Notes: a model not told the origin generated them from the letters alone. Shown: positions 44,450 through 55,298, numbered from the stretch's first letter. The stretch is DNA of 64,000 bases from Eremothecium cymbalariae DBVPG#7215 (GCF_000235365.1 NC_016453.1:62001-126000); one strand, 5' to 3'. A program made the numbers and translations.

Positions 44450-44968
44450 TTTTATTTTTGCCCTCGTTGGTGCTTTCTTTTCGCTTTCTATTTACCAACT
44501 CTAGTTCCCTATTGTACTTCGCACCTGATGCCATACACTTGAATAACGATACCAGATATACTTTGAATTGCTCTAACGGTCGAGATTAAAATCTGAATCA
44601 AACTTCGTCGGATTCTAAAACCAAAATTTATGAAATGATAATGGTAATAATAATAATAGCCTTGATTATTATTTTTTCACTTGCTAATGATGAATAAAGA
44701 GATTACTGTTCTTTCTTCTTCGTCTGCCTTGAGCCTCATCACTATGATGCAAAATTTGTCAATTACTGAGAACATTATATTTCGACAAACTACCCAGAAA
44801 TCAAAATCAAAAAAATTCACATATCACGTCAACGAAGGAGGAAAATTGGGCATTTTTCATTGAAATTTGCAATTAGTTGAAGAACAAAGATATAAATGGA
44901 TTGAGAAAGGGCGCCAGAGGACGTTGGGAAGGTCTAGTTTTGTGGTTGGCAGTATTTAAGCAGGAAAG
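44450..44968. other. Divergent FUN12/RBG1 promoter region
   Basis: About 520 bases, with a short TAATAATAATAATA tract near 44645-44658. I see no gene. A weak C/D-snoRNA-like pattern was considered and rejected. Confidence 0.5.
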
Positions 44969-46075
44969 ATGTCGACGACAGTTGAGAAAATCAAGGCGAT
45001 TGAAGATGAGATGGCTCGTACGCAGAAAAACAAGGCGACGTCGTTTCATCTTGGGCAATTAAAGGCAAAGTTGGCCAAGTTACGGAGGGAGTTGTTGCAG
45101 GGTGTTTCGGCAAGTGGTGGTGCTGGTGGTATTGGGTTTGATGTTGCTAGAACAGGTGTTGCTTCTGTTGGGTTTGTTGGGTTTCCGTCTGTTGGTAAAT
45201 CGACGTTACTTTCAAAGCTGACCGGTACAGAGTCCGAGGCAGCAGAATATGAATTTACTACGTTAGTAACGGTTCCCGGTGTAATCCGTTACAAGGGGGC
45301 CAAGATACAGATGTTGGATCTTCCAGGGATCATTGATGGTGCTAAGGATGGTCGGGGACGTGGTAAACAGGTGATTGCTGTTGCAAGGACGTGTAATCTC
45401 TTATTCATTATACTGGACGTCAATAAGCCGTTGCATCATAAGCAGATTATTGAGAAGGAGTTAGAAGGGGTCGGTATTCGGCTAAACAAGCAGCCGCCTG
45501 ATATTATCATGAAGAAGAAGGAGAAAGGTGGTGTGTCCATAACAAATACAGTTCCATTGACCCACTTGGATCATGATGAGATAAGGGCGGTGATGAGCGA
45601 GTACCGTATAAACAGTGCGGAGATTGCTTTTAGGTGCGATGCCACTGTGGACGATTTGATCGATGTTTTGGAGGCACCCACCAGGAGATACATACCCGCC
45701 GTATACGTGTTGAATAAGATCGATTCGCTGTCACTAGAGGAGTTAGAATTGCTGTACAGGATCCCCAATGCGGTGCCCATATCCAGTGGTAAGGAGTGGA
45801 ACCTAGATGAGTTACTCGAAGTGATGTGGGATCGGTTAAACTTAGTTCGTGTTTACACCAAGCCTAAGGGGACCATGCCTGACTTTAACGATCCAATTGT
45901 GTTACGTTCTGACCGCTGTTCTGTGAAAGACTTTTGTAACCAGATCCACAAGTCTTTGGTCGAAGAATTTAGAAATGCCCTAGTATATGGCAGTAGTGTC
46001 AAGCATCAACCGCAGTATGTTGGATTGAGTCATGTTTTAGAGGACGAAGACGTCGTCACAATTTTGAAAAAGTAA
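44969..46075 (+). CDS. RBG1: DRG-family GTPase Rbg1
   Basis: Rbg1 is a ribosome-associated GTPase that works with Tma46 and overlaps with Gir2/Rbg2 in translation. The 368-residue protein has an N-terminal helix ([37 protein letters not shown]), the G domain ([16 protein letters not shown], effector [11 protein letters not shown], switch [20 protein letters not shown]) and a C-terminal TGS domain starting near residue 290 (VRVYTKPKG). Length and sequence nearly equal S. cerevisiae Rbg1 (369). The divergent FUN12 and the following YAL037W homologue reproduce chromosome I order. Confidence 0.96.
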   Translation: MSTTVEKIKAIEDEMARTQKNKATSFHLGQLKAKLAKLRRELLQGVSASGGAGGIGFDVARTGVASVGFVGFPSVGKSTLLSKLTGTESEAAEYEFTTLVTVPGVIRYKGAKIQMLDLPGIIDGAKDGRGRGKQVIAVARTCNLLFIILDVNKPLHHKQIIEKELEGVGIRLNKQPPDIIMKKKEKGGVSITNTVPLTHLDHDEIRAVMSEYRINSAEIAFRCDATVDDLIDVLEAPTRRYIPAVYVLNKIDSLSLEELELLYRIPNAVPISSGKEWNLDELLEVMWDRLNLVRVYTKPKGTMPDFNDPIVLRSDRCSVKDFCNQIHKSLVEEFRNALVYGSSVKHQPQYVGLSHVLEDEDVVTILKK

Positions 46076-46313
46076 ACCTTGCTGTAGTGAATGTGCAGGC
46101 GTCTTCGCTCAAAAGTACAGTACGCTGTTATATTGGCGGCCGTGAAACGCTTGCTAGATAGACACATGCATTATGGCATTTTTTGGTGGTTTACATTTAT
46201 GTTGTTATTATAATTTTCTTTTGCGTATATAGCAGATAATTAAGCTGTTGCAAAAGTGCTATCGTTTTATTTTGTACATATGGATGTATTTATATCTTCG
46301 AAGTCATATATAG

Positions 46314-46375
<62 letters not shown>

Positions 46376-46559
46376 AATTAGAAATACAGCGCAGGCTCGT
46401 TACCAAAAGCCATTACAATTGGCGGCAGTACGACGGCCATTTATTTGACTTGAATCAATTAGATCCAGGTGGTAGCAGGCTTTTTTAAAAAAATTCATAA
46501 TACAGAGCTGTGCGGTGTGCTTTGGGCTGGTAAATTTACACCGAACCGTTTTAAGTCAG
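46076..46559. other. Convergent 3' region with microsatellite
   Basis: Spacer between RBG1 and the YAL037W-type gene. It is dominated by the TAA microsatellite listed next; otherwise nothing is seen. Confidence 0.5.
46314..46374. repeat. (TAA)n trinucleotide microsatellite, about 20 copies
   Basis: An uninterrupted TAA/ATA run of about 60 bases in a 3' intergenic region, likely to vary in length between strains. Confidence 0.95.
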
Positions 46560-47471
46560 TCAGTCGTAGACTGCTTCTGTCGCGAGGCGTTTCCGCGCCA
46601 ACGTCGCGACAGGTCTAGGAGTAGGAGCTAGTTCCGGAGAACGATATCTATACCGCTCTTCATGCTCTTCGCAAGAAGTTTCGTCGCGTCTCTTTGTTTT
46701 CCTCGCATTATTTTGATACAGGGAGGAGCGACAAGCATCAGCAGGTCGTGCATTTCCCCAGGTAAACAACTTCGCACGCAAACGCTCGTGGAACGCTACG
46801 AGATTTGCGTTCCAAAAAGAATTTACACCAAGCTGGTCTTCAATAGAAGGGCGGAGCGACTTCACATATACAAAGGCCTCCAACACGCTGGACCACATGT
46901 TCGTCTGCAGAACTTGCGATACCAACAAGGTGGTTAGCCTCTCATCATTACCGTTGGCCGAATAGATAAGGATATTCCCCAGCCGCGACTGCTGGAACAG
47001 CGTGATGAAATCGTTAAACTGCTCCAGCACCGCTATCCCATCACCAGCCACAATATTACTCTGGTATTCAGCAATAGGCCGGTGAAGCTGACGCACGACC
47101 TCCGACTGCGGCAGACACCTCCCGCCAAACCCCATGCCCTCCATGGAAACCTGCCTGAATACACCCTGCATCCGCGCACTATGTGTTTCCCGAAATCTTT
47201 TCACATCGCCACCCTCCTCCCCATCAGTCGCACCAGAACTACCATCCACAACAATAGCAATAAATTCCTCCGTAGGAAGAGCTTTGACATATTCAACTAC
47301 TCTACCAGTCGGGATCCCCACAGATATAAAAAACTTGATACCGTTCTCAACAAGAAAATCTCTCTGCGAAAGACTGTTCAATGGTCCAAAAAACACGTTA
47401 TTGTTAAGCTTCTGAGGCTTAATTTGGTCCATCGCTTTGGCCATCGCGTAGCGGCTGCTGAAAGATGACAT
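46560..47471 (-). CDS. YAL037W/YOR342C-family protein, dual-specificity-phosphatase-like, likely inactive
   Basis: A 303-residue protein placed beside RBG1 and near RPA190, which is where S. cerevisiae keeps the duplicate pair YAL037W and YOR342C, so this should be their single pre-duplication form. The pattern recalls a dual-specificity phosphatase: VFFGPLNSLSQRDFLVENGIKFFISVG near the start and NILIYSANGNDERLTTLLVSQVL where an active enzyme has HCxxGxxR(S/T). The catalytic Cys and Arg are missing, so no phosphatase activity is expected. The C-terminal ~50 residues are Arg-rich and look disordered. Function is unknown, also in S. cerevisiae. Confidence 0.75.
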   Translation of the reverse strand: MSSFSSRYAMAKAMDQIKPQKLNNNVFFGPLNSLSQRDFLVENGIKFFISVGIPTGRVVEYVKALPTEEFIAIVVDGSSGATDGEEGGDVKRFRETHSARMQGVFRQVSMEGMGFGGRCLPQSEVVRQLHRPIAEYQSNIVAGDGIAVLEQFNDFITLFQQSRLGNILIYSANGNDERLTTLLVSQVLQTNMWSSVLEAFVYVKSLRPSIEDQLGVNSFWNANLVAFHERLRAKLFTWGNARPADACRSSLYQNNARKTKRRDETSCEEHEERYRYRSPELAPTPRPVATLARKRLATEAVYD

Positions 47472-48014
47472 TATATTTCAAATCGTTTCCCGCTTCCAAA
47501 AGTACATCTGATAATTCTCTTTCGATAAAATATATTACTCCCTTGCGCCACTTCCTTCACAAAACGAACAGCACCACCTAGGATTATTTATCAAATTATT
47601 TATACCAATTTACAACATATTTTTATACAAGTGAACTAACCAACTGTTTTTTCACAACTATGCAGAAATAAACCACCGTCTTTGCAGTTTGCGGACAGCC
47701 CAAAGTTCCTTTTGTTTCATTACTTTTTTGTTTTTTGAGATCTTAACTAAGCGCTGTCGTTCTCACGACAGCTAAGATATCACGTGATGTCGAGGACCAC
47801 TGGTTGAGGTCACGTGCTAGCTTCCCATGCTGGCTCCTGGTTGACGTCACAATAGTACCCAGCCTTCTCATATTCGTCTGACAGCTCTGATACGCTCCTT
47901 CTTAGCTTGGTTACCGCTGTCTACTAGCTTCTCTTTTGATTTTACGACAACGTGATGAGCGATTTGCGCAGGTATGTACCGGTATTTGTGAACGCGTTTG
48001 CACGCCTTTTCTGT
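47472..48014. other. Upstream region of the phosphatase-like gene, with E-boxes
   Basis: Gene-free. Two CACGTG sites (47782-47787, 47812-47817) and a TGACGTCA palindrome (47843-47850) lie within 70 bases, ~310-380 bases upstream of the phosphatase-like gene and ~165-230 bases upstream of the tRNA gene. Confidence 0.55.
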
Positions 48015-48087
48015 GCTTCAGTAGCTCAGTCGGAAGAGCGTCAGTCTCATAATCTGAAGGTCGAGAGTTCGAACCTCCCCTGGAGCA
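48015..48087 (+). tRNA. Elongator tRNA-Met (CAT anticodon)
   Basis: This 73-base intronless gene folds as a cloverleaf. The seven-pair acceptor stem is GCTTCAG/CTGGAGC, the anticodon loop CTCATAA has anticodon CAT, the T loop is TTCGAAC, and the discriminator is A. It is nearly identical to the S. cerevisiae elongator tRNA-Met. It is not the initiator, which has a different acceptor and T-stem. Pol III A and B boxes are internal, and a T-run about 10 bases downstream can terminate transcription. Confidence 0.97.
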
Positions 48088-48550
48088 GAATATTATTTTT
48101 CGCCCGCTGTTCGCGCGGGCCGGGCGGGTGAAGGCGATGACGCAACGGGCTGCGTGCTGCGATGCTACAATGCCGCGGGCCGAGGCTAGGTTTCTTTCCG
48201 TTTCCGCCTCCTGAAGGGCAGAACCCGAAATGAGTCGTCTGCTTCCTTCGAAAGCCAGTGACGAGGGGTATTTGAGGAGAGGCAAGTGATCTTTTAGTAA
48301 AACTGCCCTTGTTCCGACCATATCATAAAAATTGTATCGTTAAAAACTCGTATGTAGAAAGCCTACTAGAAAACGAAGTATAACAGATAAAAAGTAAGAA
48401 AACCGTTGTCTTGGCGTCAATGCCGTTCTATTTTAGGTTATTTTTTCATTTTTTTGTCAATTTTTTTAATTAGCCCCAAGCTTATCCCAATGTAAAGACT
48501 CCTAATAAGCCTACCTGAGCGCGCTGTTTCACATATCATATTATCTATCA
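48088..48550. other. GC-rich island and TYE7 3' region
   Basis: About 48100-48260 is strikingly G+C-rich (CGCCCGCTG, GCGGGCCGGGCGGG) for this window and has strong hairpin potential (CGCCCG pairing with CGGGCG). After that the sequence returns to AT-rich. No protein family is seen on either strand. Confidence 0.5.
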
Positions 48551-49492
48551 TTAACAATGGGACCTAAAAGTCTCCAACTCCTTTTTAAGTCGTTGGACCT
48601 CCAATTCGTAGAGTGTTTGGTTATTTTGCAAGTAGAGAATGTAGTCAACTGCTTTCTCCAAAATCATGCTTTTGTTGAGTTTTGGTGTGCCTGCGGCAGC
48701 GGCGGCGGCAGCAGCGGCGGACGATCCGCGGACATTCATGCAGGAGGGAGTAATTTTAGGCCTCAGATCATCGCCCACCTCAAATGCGGTTTCCTCGGAA
48801 GCTACCCATGGAATAATCTGTTGCAGCTTGGCGATTTTCGTGTTAATATTTATTCTGTAGCGTTTCTCAATTTTGTTATGTGCTTCCTTTTGGTGCGGTG
48901 TCAACCGTTTGCGTGGCCCCCGTTTACGTTTAGACTGCGCTGCAGTGCGTTCTTTTCGTGGTGTGACTGTGGACGTTTTATTGTTCCCCCACTCATTATC
49001 ATTATCATTCTTATCATCATTACTGGAGTAGTCATCATCGTGATGGTCATTACTATGTTCGTTACTAGGTTTTCTCTGTTGCACGGTGTTTTGCTTGGCA
49101 GCAGCAGCATCAGCATTTGCTGGTGTCTGTCCATCTTCCAAACTGCCGAAATCAAGTGCCATTGACACGAGCTCAGATATAAACTGCAAGTCGGCTTCTG
49201 CCTGTTCTTTTTTAACCAATGTAGGTGAATTCATCAACGAGGTTTCGTTGGACGTCGCGAACAGTGTCTCACTGTCCGACTGCTGTCCCAACGTTGCATT
49301 AGCGTCAAATAATGAAGCAAACTGATCAACAGGAGAGCCAGCCGATGAGGTTGTCACAGAAGAAGGCGCCGATTGTCCTGATTCATACCACTTGGGTCTA
49401 TCTTCCTCCTGCTGCCCTGGTTGCTTTACAGTACCCACTCGTTCGTGCATTAACCACTCCTCAAAACTGGTAGGCCCAGCGTTACTCATCAT
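48551..49492 (-). CDS. TYE7: bHLH glycolytic transcription factor Tye7
   Basis: Tye7 is a basic helix-loop-helix regulator that binds E-boxes and supports glycolytic gene expression. The protein has about 313 residues from the first of two adjacent ATGs (the upstream TTG is ignored). The bHLH is near the C-terminus: KRGPRKRLTPHQKEAHNKIEKRYRININTKIAKLQQIIPWV, a loop with an Ala run, then LNKSMILEKAVDYILYLQNNQTLYELEVQRLKKE, almost residue for residue as in S. cerevisiae. The N-terminus has FEEWLMHE, resembling the yeast FDNWL motif. The middle holds acidic DDNDN runs. The pyruvate kinase gene it may regulate lies 4 kb away. Confidence 0.94.
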   Translation of the reverse strand: MMSNAGPTSFEEWLMHERVGTVKQPGQQEEDRPKWYESGQSAPSSVTTSSAGSPVDQFASLFDANATLGQQSDSETLFATSNETSLMNSPTLVKKEQAEADLQFISELVSMALDFGSLEDGQTPANADAAAAKQNTVQQRKPSNEHSNDHHDDDYSSNDDKNDNDNEWGNNKTSTVTPRKERTAAQSKRKRGPRKRLTPHQKEAHNKIEKRYRININTKIAKLQQIIPWVASEETAFEVGDDLRPKITPSCMNVRGSSAAAAAAAAAGTPKLNKSMILEKAVDYILYLQNNQTLYELEVQRLKKELETFRSHC

Positions 49493-50350
49493 GAAAATCG
49501 AAAATTTCAAAGCCCTTTAATATATCCCTCCTTTCTTTCGTCTTCCTAGCGTCCCGTCAAGAGCTTCCAAGAAACTGAAAAATCGTCACAATTCCACTTG
49601 ACTGAGATATGCTATACAGATTTATACACAAACAGAAACCTGAAACTTCCTACCGTAATATGCAAAAGAAAATAAAAAAAACAAATGAAATAAAACTATT
49701 ACCACTTTCTTTGAAGAGGAAAATATTTCCGATAGAATGTAGAAGGTTCCTTCTGAACACTCGAAGTGGGTGGAATTTCTGCACGCTGACACTGGGCGCC
49801 CAGACATCTCCGTTACCACGTCGGATACATTATCACCTCCTCGAGAAAACAAATAAAAAATTCCTGCATACTCGACTGAAAAGAAAGACCTCCTCGAGGG
49901 TAAATTACTTTTTCACAAGGACTTGTGCTCAGGGACATGGATTTCCTGCACAAACTGTCGATCGAGATTAAGAAAATTTAGAAAATTAAAAACGCTATAC
50001 ACGTATATTATTGATACCGGCCATAACGTACGAGTTGTATTTCACGTTTGTTACCAAGAGAATGCCGTACACACAAAAGAAGTAGGCAGTGGAAAAAGAA
50101 AAGCGATACTAGCACATAATTAAATATGATGTATGGGCAATTTATAGCTTTGAGGGGAAGAAAACCGTTGTGAATAAGATTTTAGTTTTTCGAGCGCTGT
50201 TCGAACGCACAAAGACATGCAGAACTATAAAGTCATATTCTACGATGTGCCTTTTGACGTATTGGTGCAATGATTGATAGGATTTGGTTAAGAAGAGTCT
50301 AGCGGGGTGGATGCAGAGAGAGTCTTCAAAGAGGGTTCTACCCTATTAGA
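49493..50350. other. Divergent TYE7/REV1 region
   Basis: About 860 bases, AT-rich. A 120-codon + strand frame (49609-49971) is very Lys/Arg/Thr-rich, has no domain and is judged chance. No confident regulator site is seen. Confidence 0.5.
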
Positions 50351-52972
50351 ATGCGGCATGAGCAATGGGTAAATGAGGACGCGCGTGAGAATGTCAAGTT
50401 AGGAGTGGATAAGCGTGGGTCAGCATTTTCTCAGGAGGAGCAGGAAGAGGAGAGCAAGCCAACGACGGATACATGCTATAAGGGGCATGATGAAGATGTG
50501 CGCGATTGGAGATTTCATGGATATGGAGAATACTTTGATAGGAAGCGTCAATTACAGAAGGCACAAGATGAGAGGCTATGTGAGGAGTATGAAGAATTAG
50601 GGGAGAAATTTAGGCGGGTCTTTGAGGGTTGTAAAGTGTATATCAATGGGAGGACGGATCCAGATCGTGAACAATTGCGGAAAGAAATTGTTTTACACGG
50701 GGGACAGTTTGTACAATATTTGACCAAAAAGTCAGACGTGACTCACATTGTAGCGCAGAACTTAAGTGCAGCTAAATGTATTGAATTTCGTAATTTTAAA
50801 GTTGTTCAACCTGGTTGGATTGGGGCTTGTGTGCGGATTGGAAAGATGTTATCGTGGCGGGAATACTCGGTTATAGTGCGGAGCGGGGATCAGCCTTTTC
50901 TAGAGTTGCCACGGAATATTGAGCCACAACGTTCCGTTTCATGTAAGGAACCGGGGTTCGTGGAGGACTTCTTCTCCAAGTCGCGTTTACATCGTCTTTC
51001 CGTCTGGAAAGCAGACCTTCACGAGAAATTTCTCGCCAAATATCTTTACACAACTCCTAAAGTCAATTTAGGTTTACAAAATAGGATATGTGTGTTTCAT
51101 ATAGATTTCGACTGCTTTTTTGCGACCGTTTCAGCCATCAAGTATAGGTATCAAGATGCTGACTCTTCCCTGCCATTGGCTGTATCTCATGGTCAACATA
51201 ACTCAGATGTGGCTAGTTGTAATTATGCAGCGCGTTCTTACGGAGTGCGTAATGGAATGTGGGTTGCAGAAGCGAAAAAGCTCTGCCCAAATCTTGTTTG
51301 CTTGCCATATGCATTTGCTGAGTATGAATCTGCGTCCAACAAGTTTTATGAAGTGCTTCAAGAATTTAATAAGTTTGATACTGTACTTCCCATCTCCGTT
51401 GATGAGGCACTCGGTGTGATCAATTGCAATATAGGAGTGGAGAGCTGTGAAGAGATATGTGTAGAGCTACGAAAAAGGGTTGTTCAGGCTACTGGCTGTA
51501 GGGTAAGTATTGGATGTGCCCCTTCTCTTGTACTAGCGAGATTAGCGCTGAAAAGAGCGAAGCCGGACGGCTACATTATGTGCGTTGAAAACACTAATGA
51601 TGAACTGAAGTATCCCGGAACAAGTAACATATATTTGAGAACACGGGATGATCTTTTTGAGCAATGCATGCTACGGGATTTGCCAGGAGTGGGACGCTCC
51701 ACTGCAGAGAAATTGATATATGACAGTGGTTATAAAACCACAATTGCCGAGGTAAGTAAGCTCTTTTCTCGAAATGATCTAATAAAAAGACTAGGGCCCA
51801 GCACAGGTACTAAATTGGCTGCATTTCTACAAGGTAAAGATGATTTAGAGTCACGGATCATTCAAAATCCAAGAGAGTACTTATCAAGAAAATCTATATC
51901 CGCTGAAATCAATTGGGGGCTGAGATTTGATTCCATTCATGAAATCGATTCTTTCATTGATGAAATGGTACGTTATTTGGCTAAAAGACTATCAGAAAAA
52001 AAATTAGAGACATCCCAAGTAAAACTTAAAATAATGCGTCGAAGCCCCCACGCTGCCATTGAGCCTGTTAAGTACTTAGGAATGGGTGAATGTGATTCAT
52101 ATAGCAAGAGTAGCAATTTAGGTGTTCCCACAGACAATGTTGGGATCATCACATCTGAGATAAAAGCCTGTTTTCGTATCCTAGGGTGCCCTCCAAAAGA
52201 TCTAAGGGGCCTTTCTGTGCAAATGTTTAAACTTTCGACCTGCAGAACATCCAAGAATCAGCAGATGAGTTTGCCGTTTGCCGTTGTCAAAACTTTATCA
52301 ACTCCAAGTAATCGCAGTACCAAACCTATTTTGGGACCACCTGCCAAGAAGCGTAAGCAATCTTATTCTCCTGCCAGGGAGTTTTTTGGGCTATACAATA
52401 AATCGATGCAGAAGGCATTATCACATGTTATGTCTGGAAAACTATCAACTACCTTGAATGATTCCTTTTTAGAAGCCTTGCCGACAGATATCGCAGACGA
52501 ATTGAGGAGGGATCACGCGATATGTAAAAAGGCCAGTACATCTTATTTACCAAAGAAACGGATTGGGCTAGTAGAAGGAGGTTATGGGCAGAGGGACAAT
52601 TGTTCTATACACCTAAAATCTAATACTTTAATGTCACCTGTTCTTTTTCAAGGTTTAACTCGACCGAAGAGAATACAACAACTGATAGTGCCTTGGATAT
52701 CGGAAACAATTGCTAGTAATGGACCGAATAAAGATGACCTAAAGCTTTTCACAAGCTACCTTGATAAATTATGCTCCGCTGGTCCAGCACGGCTACACCT
52801 CATTGTTATGATAGCACAGTTAATTTCCCAGCAGCTAAAGATTCATGAGCTTCATTGTGAACGAAGGAGTTTTCAAGAGTGGGAGGAATTTCTATTGAAG
52901 GTCGTCACAATTAAGCTTAATCAATGCAGGCAACAAGATAAACGAAATATATCTATATCATTTGACTTCTAA
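50351..52972 (+). CDS. REV1: DNA repair protein Rev1 (deoxycytidyl transferase)
   Basis: Rev1 is the Y-family translesion polymerase and scaffold for Pol zeta. The 873-residue protein (S. cerevisiae 985) has an N-terminal BRCT domain (about 85-175: GCKVYINGRTDPDREQLRK, HIVAQNL, VVQPGWIGACV). A polymerase domain follows from ~235 with the metal-binding HIDFDCFFA and SVDEALG, so all three acidic residues are present, then the Y-family helix-hairpin-helix (RDLPGVGRSTAEKL). The little finger and the C-terminal Rev7/polymerase-binding domain (about 780-865) complete it. The frame is intact. Order matches YOR344C-YOR346W-YOR347C. Confidence 0.95.
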   Translation: MRHEQWVNEDARENVKLGVDKRGSAFSQEEQEEESKPTTDTCYKGHDEDVRDWRFHGYGEYFDRKRQLQKAQDERLCEEYEELGEKFRRVFEGCKVYINGRTDPDREQLRKEIVLHGGQFVQYLTKKSDVTHIVAQNLSAAKCIEFRNFKVVQPGWIGACVRIGKMLSWREYSVIVRSGDQPFLELPRNIEPQRSVSCKEPGFVEDFFSKSRLHRLSVWKADLHEKFLAKYLYTTPKVNLGLQNRICVFHIDFDCFFATVSAIKYRYQDADSSLPLAVSHGQHNSDVASCNYAARSYGVRNGMWVAEAKKLCPNLVCLPYAFAEYESASNKFYEVLQEFNKFDTVLPISVDEALGVINCNIGVESCEEICVELRKRVVQATGCRVSIGCAPSLVLARLALKRAKPDGYIMCVENTNDELKYPGTSNIYLRTRDDLFEQCMLRDLPGVGRSTAEKLIYDSGYKTTIAEVSKLFSRNDLIKRLGPSTGTKLAAFLQGKDDLESRIIQNPREYLSRKSISAEINWGLRFDSIHEIDSFIDEMVRYLAKRLSEKKLETSQVKLKIMRRSPHAAIEPVKYLGMGECDSYSKSSNLGVPTDNVGIITSEIKACFRILGCPPKDLRGLSVQMFKLSTCRTSKNQQMSLPFAVVKTLSTPSNRSTKPILGPPAKKRKQSYSPAREFFGLYNKSMQKALSHVMSGKLSTTLNDSFLEALPTDIADELRRDHAICKKASTSYLPKKRIGLVEGGYGQRDNCSIHLKSNTLMSPVLFQGLTRPKRIQQLIVPWISETIASNGPNKDDLKLFTSYLDKLCSAGPARLHLIVMIAQLISQQLKIHELHCERRSFQEWEEFLLKVVTIKLNQCRQQDKRNISISFDF

Positions 52973-53101
52973 TATTGTCTATGTACTACTTACGGTTAAC
53001 ACATAATTCCCAAAATTCAATTTATAAAACATATACACAACAATGCAGCAGTCTTCCTACAAGATAATCTATTGTCAACATATGTCTCGGTCAACAACAC
53101 C

Positions 53102-54607
53102 TTAAACTTCCAAGACTCTCAAGGTGTTGGAATGACCGACACCTGCAGCAAAACCTTGGATGGCGACAATGGTGTCACCGTCTGCTAGAATGCCAAATTC
53201 CTTAGCCTTCTCAACACCGAAGTTCAATCTGTCTTCGATGTCAGCAGTCCATTCTGAGTTTGGCTCTTTTTCATAAACGAATGGGAAGACGCCTCTATAC
53301 AAGTGACAGAATCTAGCTGCTCTTGGGTTTCTGGTAACCATGACAATTGGAACATTTGGCTTGTACTTGGAAGCCAATCTTGGGGTGTCACCAGATGTGG
53401 ATAAGACCACGATAGCCTTAGCCTTTTGCTCAAAAGTAGCAGCAACAGCAGCAGCAGCAATGGTTTCAGCAGTTGGTGTTGGCTTTGGAGTCAGATTTCT
53501 GATGTCATCGTAGGTTGGAACGTATGGGATAGCTTGTTCAGCAATCAGAGCAGTTTCAGCCATGGTGGTAACGGCGTTGATTGGATAGTTACCCTTAGCA
53601 GTCTCACCTGACAACATAACACAGTCAGCACCATCCAAAACAGCGTTACCAACATCAGAGACTTCAGCTCTGGTTGGTCTTGGGTTGTACGTCATTGATT
53701 CCAACATTTGAGTAGCACAAATGACTGGCTTACCAGCCAAGTTACACTTAGCAATCAACTGTTTCTGAACGGCAAAAACTTGAGGAGCTGGGATTTCAAT
53801 ACCCAAGTCACCTCTGGCAACCATTACACCATCGGTAACCTTCAAGATTTCATCAAAGTTATTTACACCTTGCTGGTTTTCAATCTTAACGATAATCTTG
53901 ATGTCCTTACCTTCTTCACCCAAGATGTCTCTGATGGTCAAGACATCATCTGCAGTTCTAATAAAAGAAGCAAAGACCATATGAACACCATTCTTCACAC
54001 CAAAACGCAAATCAGCTTTATCTTTTTCAGATAAAGCAGGCAAGTCAACATCCGTACCTGGCAAGTTCACACCTTTATGGGAACATATTTTACCAGCGTT
54101 CAAGGACTTGACCTTCATATTCTGATCATCGAGAATCTCCAAAACTTCAAATGATAAGACACCATCATCGACATAGATGATTCTACCCTTTTCTATAACC
54201 CGTGTAATGTTCTTGTAGTCTACGTACATGACCTTGTCGTCACATGACTTGGCATACTTTTCATCAGTGGTGAAGAGCATCTCATGGTTTGGAGGAATAG
54301 GGTAATCAACATTGTCAGTAGTAGTACCAGTTCTAATTTCAGGACCCTTTGTGTCCAAAGCAATACCCAAAGGTCTACCTGGATATAGTTCCTCAGACTT
54401 TCTAGCATTGTCAATCACAGACTGGTGGTACTCGTAAGAACCATGGGAGAAGTTCATTCTAACAATGTTCAAACCAGCCTTTCTCAACTCAACCAAAGTC
54501 TCTGGATTGTTGGTCTTTGGACCAATAGTACCAATGATCGAAGTTCTTCTCAAAGCAGAGCCTGTATCGAACTTCAAACTTGCCAACCAACCTAATCTAG
54601 ATTCCAT
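53102..54607 (-). CDS. PYK1: Pyruvate kinase (single copy, Cdc19/Pyk2 type)
   Basis: This enzyme makes pyruvate and ATP from phosphoenolpyruvate and ADP in the cytosol. The ATG at 54607 gives 501 residues (Cdc19 has 500) starting [14 protein letters not shown]; the frame extends further upstream but those codons are not part of the protein. Substrate and metal motifs are intact: [12 protein letters not shown], the active-site strand [30 protein letters not shown] and [22 protein letters not shown]. The fructose-1,6-bisphosphate site ([21 protein letters not shown]) is conserved. Codon choice is strongly biased to the preferred yeast set, as for a highly expressed gene. S. cerevisiae carries two descendants, CDC19 (chromosome I) and PYK2 (XV). 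Confidence 0.97.
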   Translation of the reverse strand: MESRLGWLASLKFDTGSALRRTSIIGTIGPKTNNPETLVELRKAGLNIVRMNFSHGSYEYHQSVIDNARKSEELYPGRPLGIALDTKGPEIRTGTTTDNVDYPIPPNHEMLFTTDEKYAKSCDDKVMYVDYKNITRVIEKGRIIYVDDGVLSFEVLEILDDQNMKVKSLNAGKICSHKGVNLPGTDVDLPALSEKDKADLRFGVKNGVHMVFASFIRTADDVLTIRDILGEEGKDIKIIVKIENQQGVNNFDEILKVTDGVMVARGDLGIEIPAPQVFAVQKQLIAKCNLAGKPVICATQMLESMTYNPRPTRAEVSDVGNAVLDGADCVMLSGETAKGNYPINAVTTMAETALIAEQAIPYVPTYDDIRNLTPKPTPTAETIAAAAVAATFEQKAKAIVVLSTSGDTPRLASKYKPNVPIVMVTRNPRAARFCHLYRGVFPFVYEKEPNSEWTADIEDRLNFGVEKAKEFGILADGDTIVAIQGFAAGVGHSNTLRVLEV

Positions 54608-55298
54608 TTTTTTATTCTTTACTATACCTATCCTTCTCTTTCCTACTGTTTGTAGTAAAATTATAGATCTATACACTATGTATTGGGTTACTGCATAATT
54701 TACTAGTTACAAGCACATCCCATTATTGGCCATCCACTTATATACAATCATATTTTTCACGTCTGTGCTTCCGTCAAAGCTTCGCTGACCCTGTCACTAC
54801 TACGTGTGGATGCTCAAACCTTTTTTGCCTGCCTGCATCACTAAGCAAACCTATCCTCTTCTCCCCCCCCACGCGATTGCAATTCTCGAGAACGTGTACA
54901 AGCTTTCATATACGAGCCTATAATTTGAATGCTTTTTGGCTAGGAGGCCGTGCAGGAGAAACCTTCAGAAAAGGTCGAAGAAAGAGGAAGCTGAAAAGTT
55001 GTAATGCTCGAGACAGAAAAACGCAGTAGACAGACGTAGCAAAGCTCGAGAAGAGGAAGCAGGAAAAAGCAACAACGCACCTCCAAAACCGGACAATCCG
55101 GACACGACACACACATATGTCATTCTAAACGAAGTAATAGACGTAAGAATGGCTCAGCGCGAAAGCTTTATTATATGAGCTCTGTTTTGGTTACCAAAAT
55201 GCCATATAACAGTTTACATGATAATGGAACTCCAACTTGCTAAACGCTTCTATTAGCCAGGATCTGAACTGCACTGGCGAGATAAGAATTGAATTAAG
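54608..55298. other. Divergent pyruvate kinase/MTW1 promoter region
   Basis: About 690 bases with long pyrimidine stretches on the + strand (a C run near 54866) and several CTCGAG sites. CTTCC pentamers (Gcr1 type) occur at about 54770 and on the minus strand near 54985 and 55055. No clear Rap1 site is seen. The pyruvate kinase promoter should be here. Confidence 0.5.

Noticed and set aside
44685..44770. C/D-box snoRNA-like pattern (ATGATGA ... CTGA)
   Set aside because: No terminal stem pairing and no rRNA complementarity that I can recognise before the D box; no snoRNA known between FUN12 and RBG1.
49609..49971. 120-codon + strand frame between TYE7 and REV1
   Set aside because: Lys/Arg/Thr-rich, no domain, lies in a promoter region, reads like chance translation of A-rich DNA.
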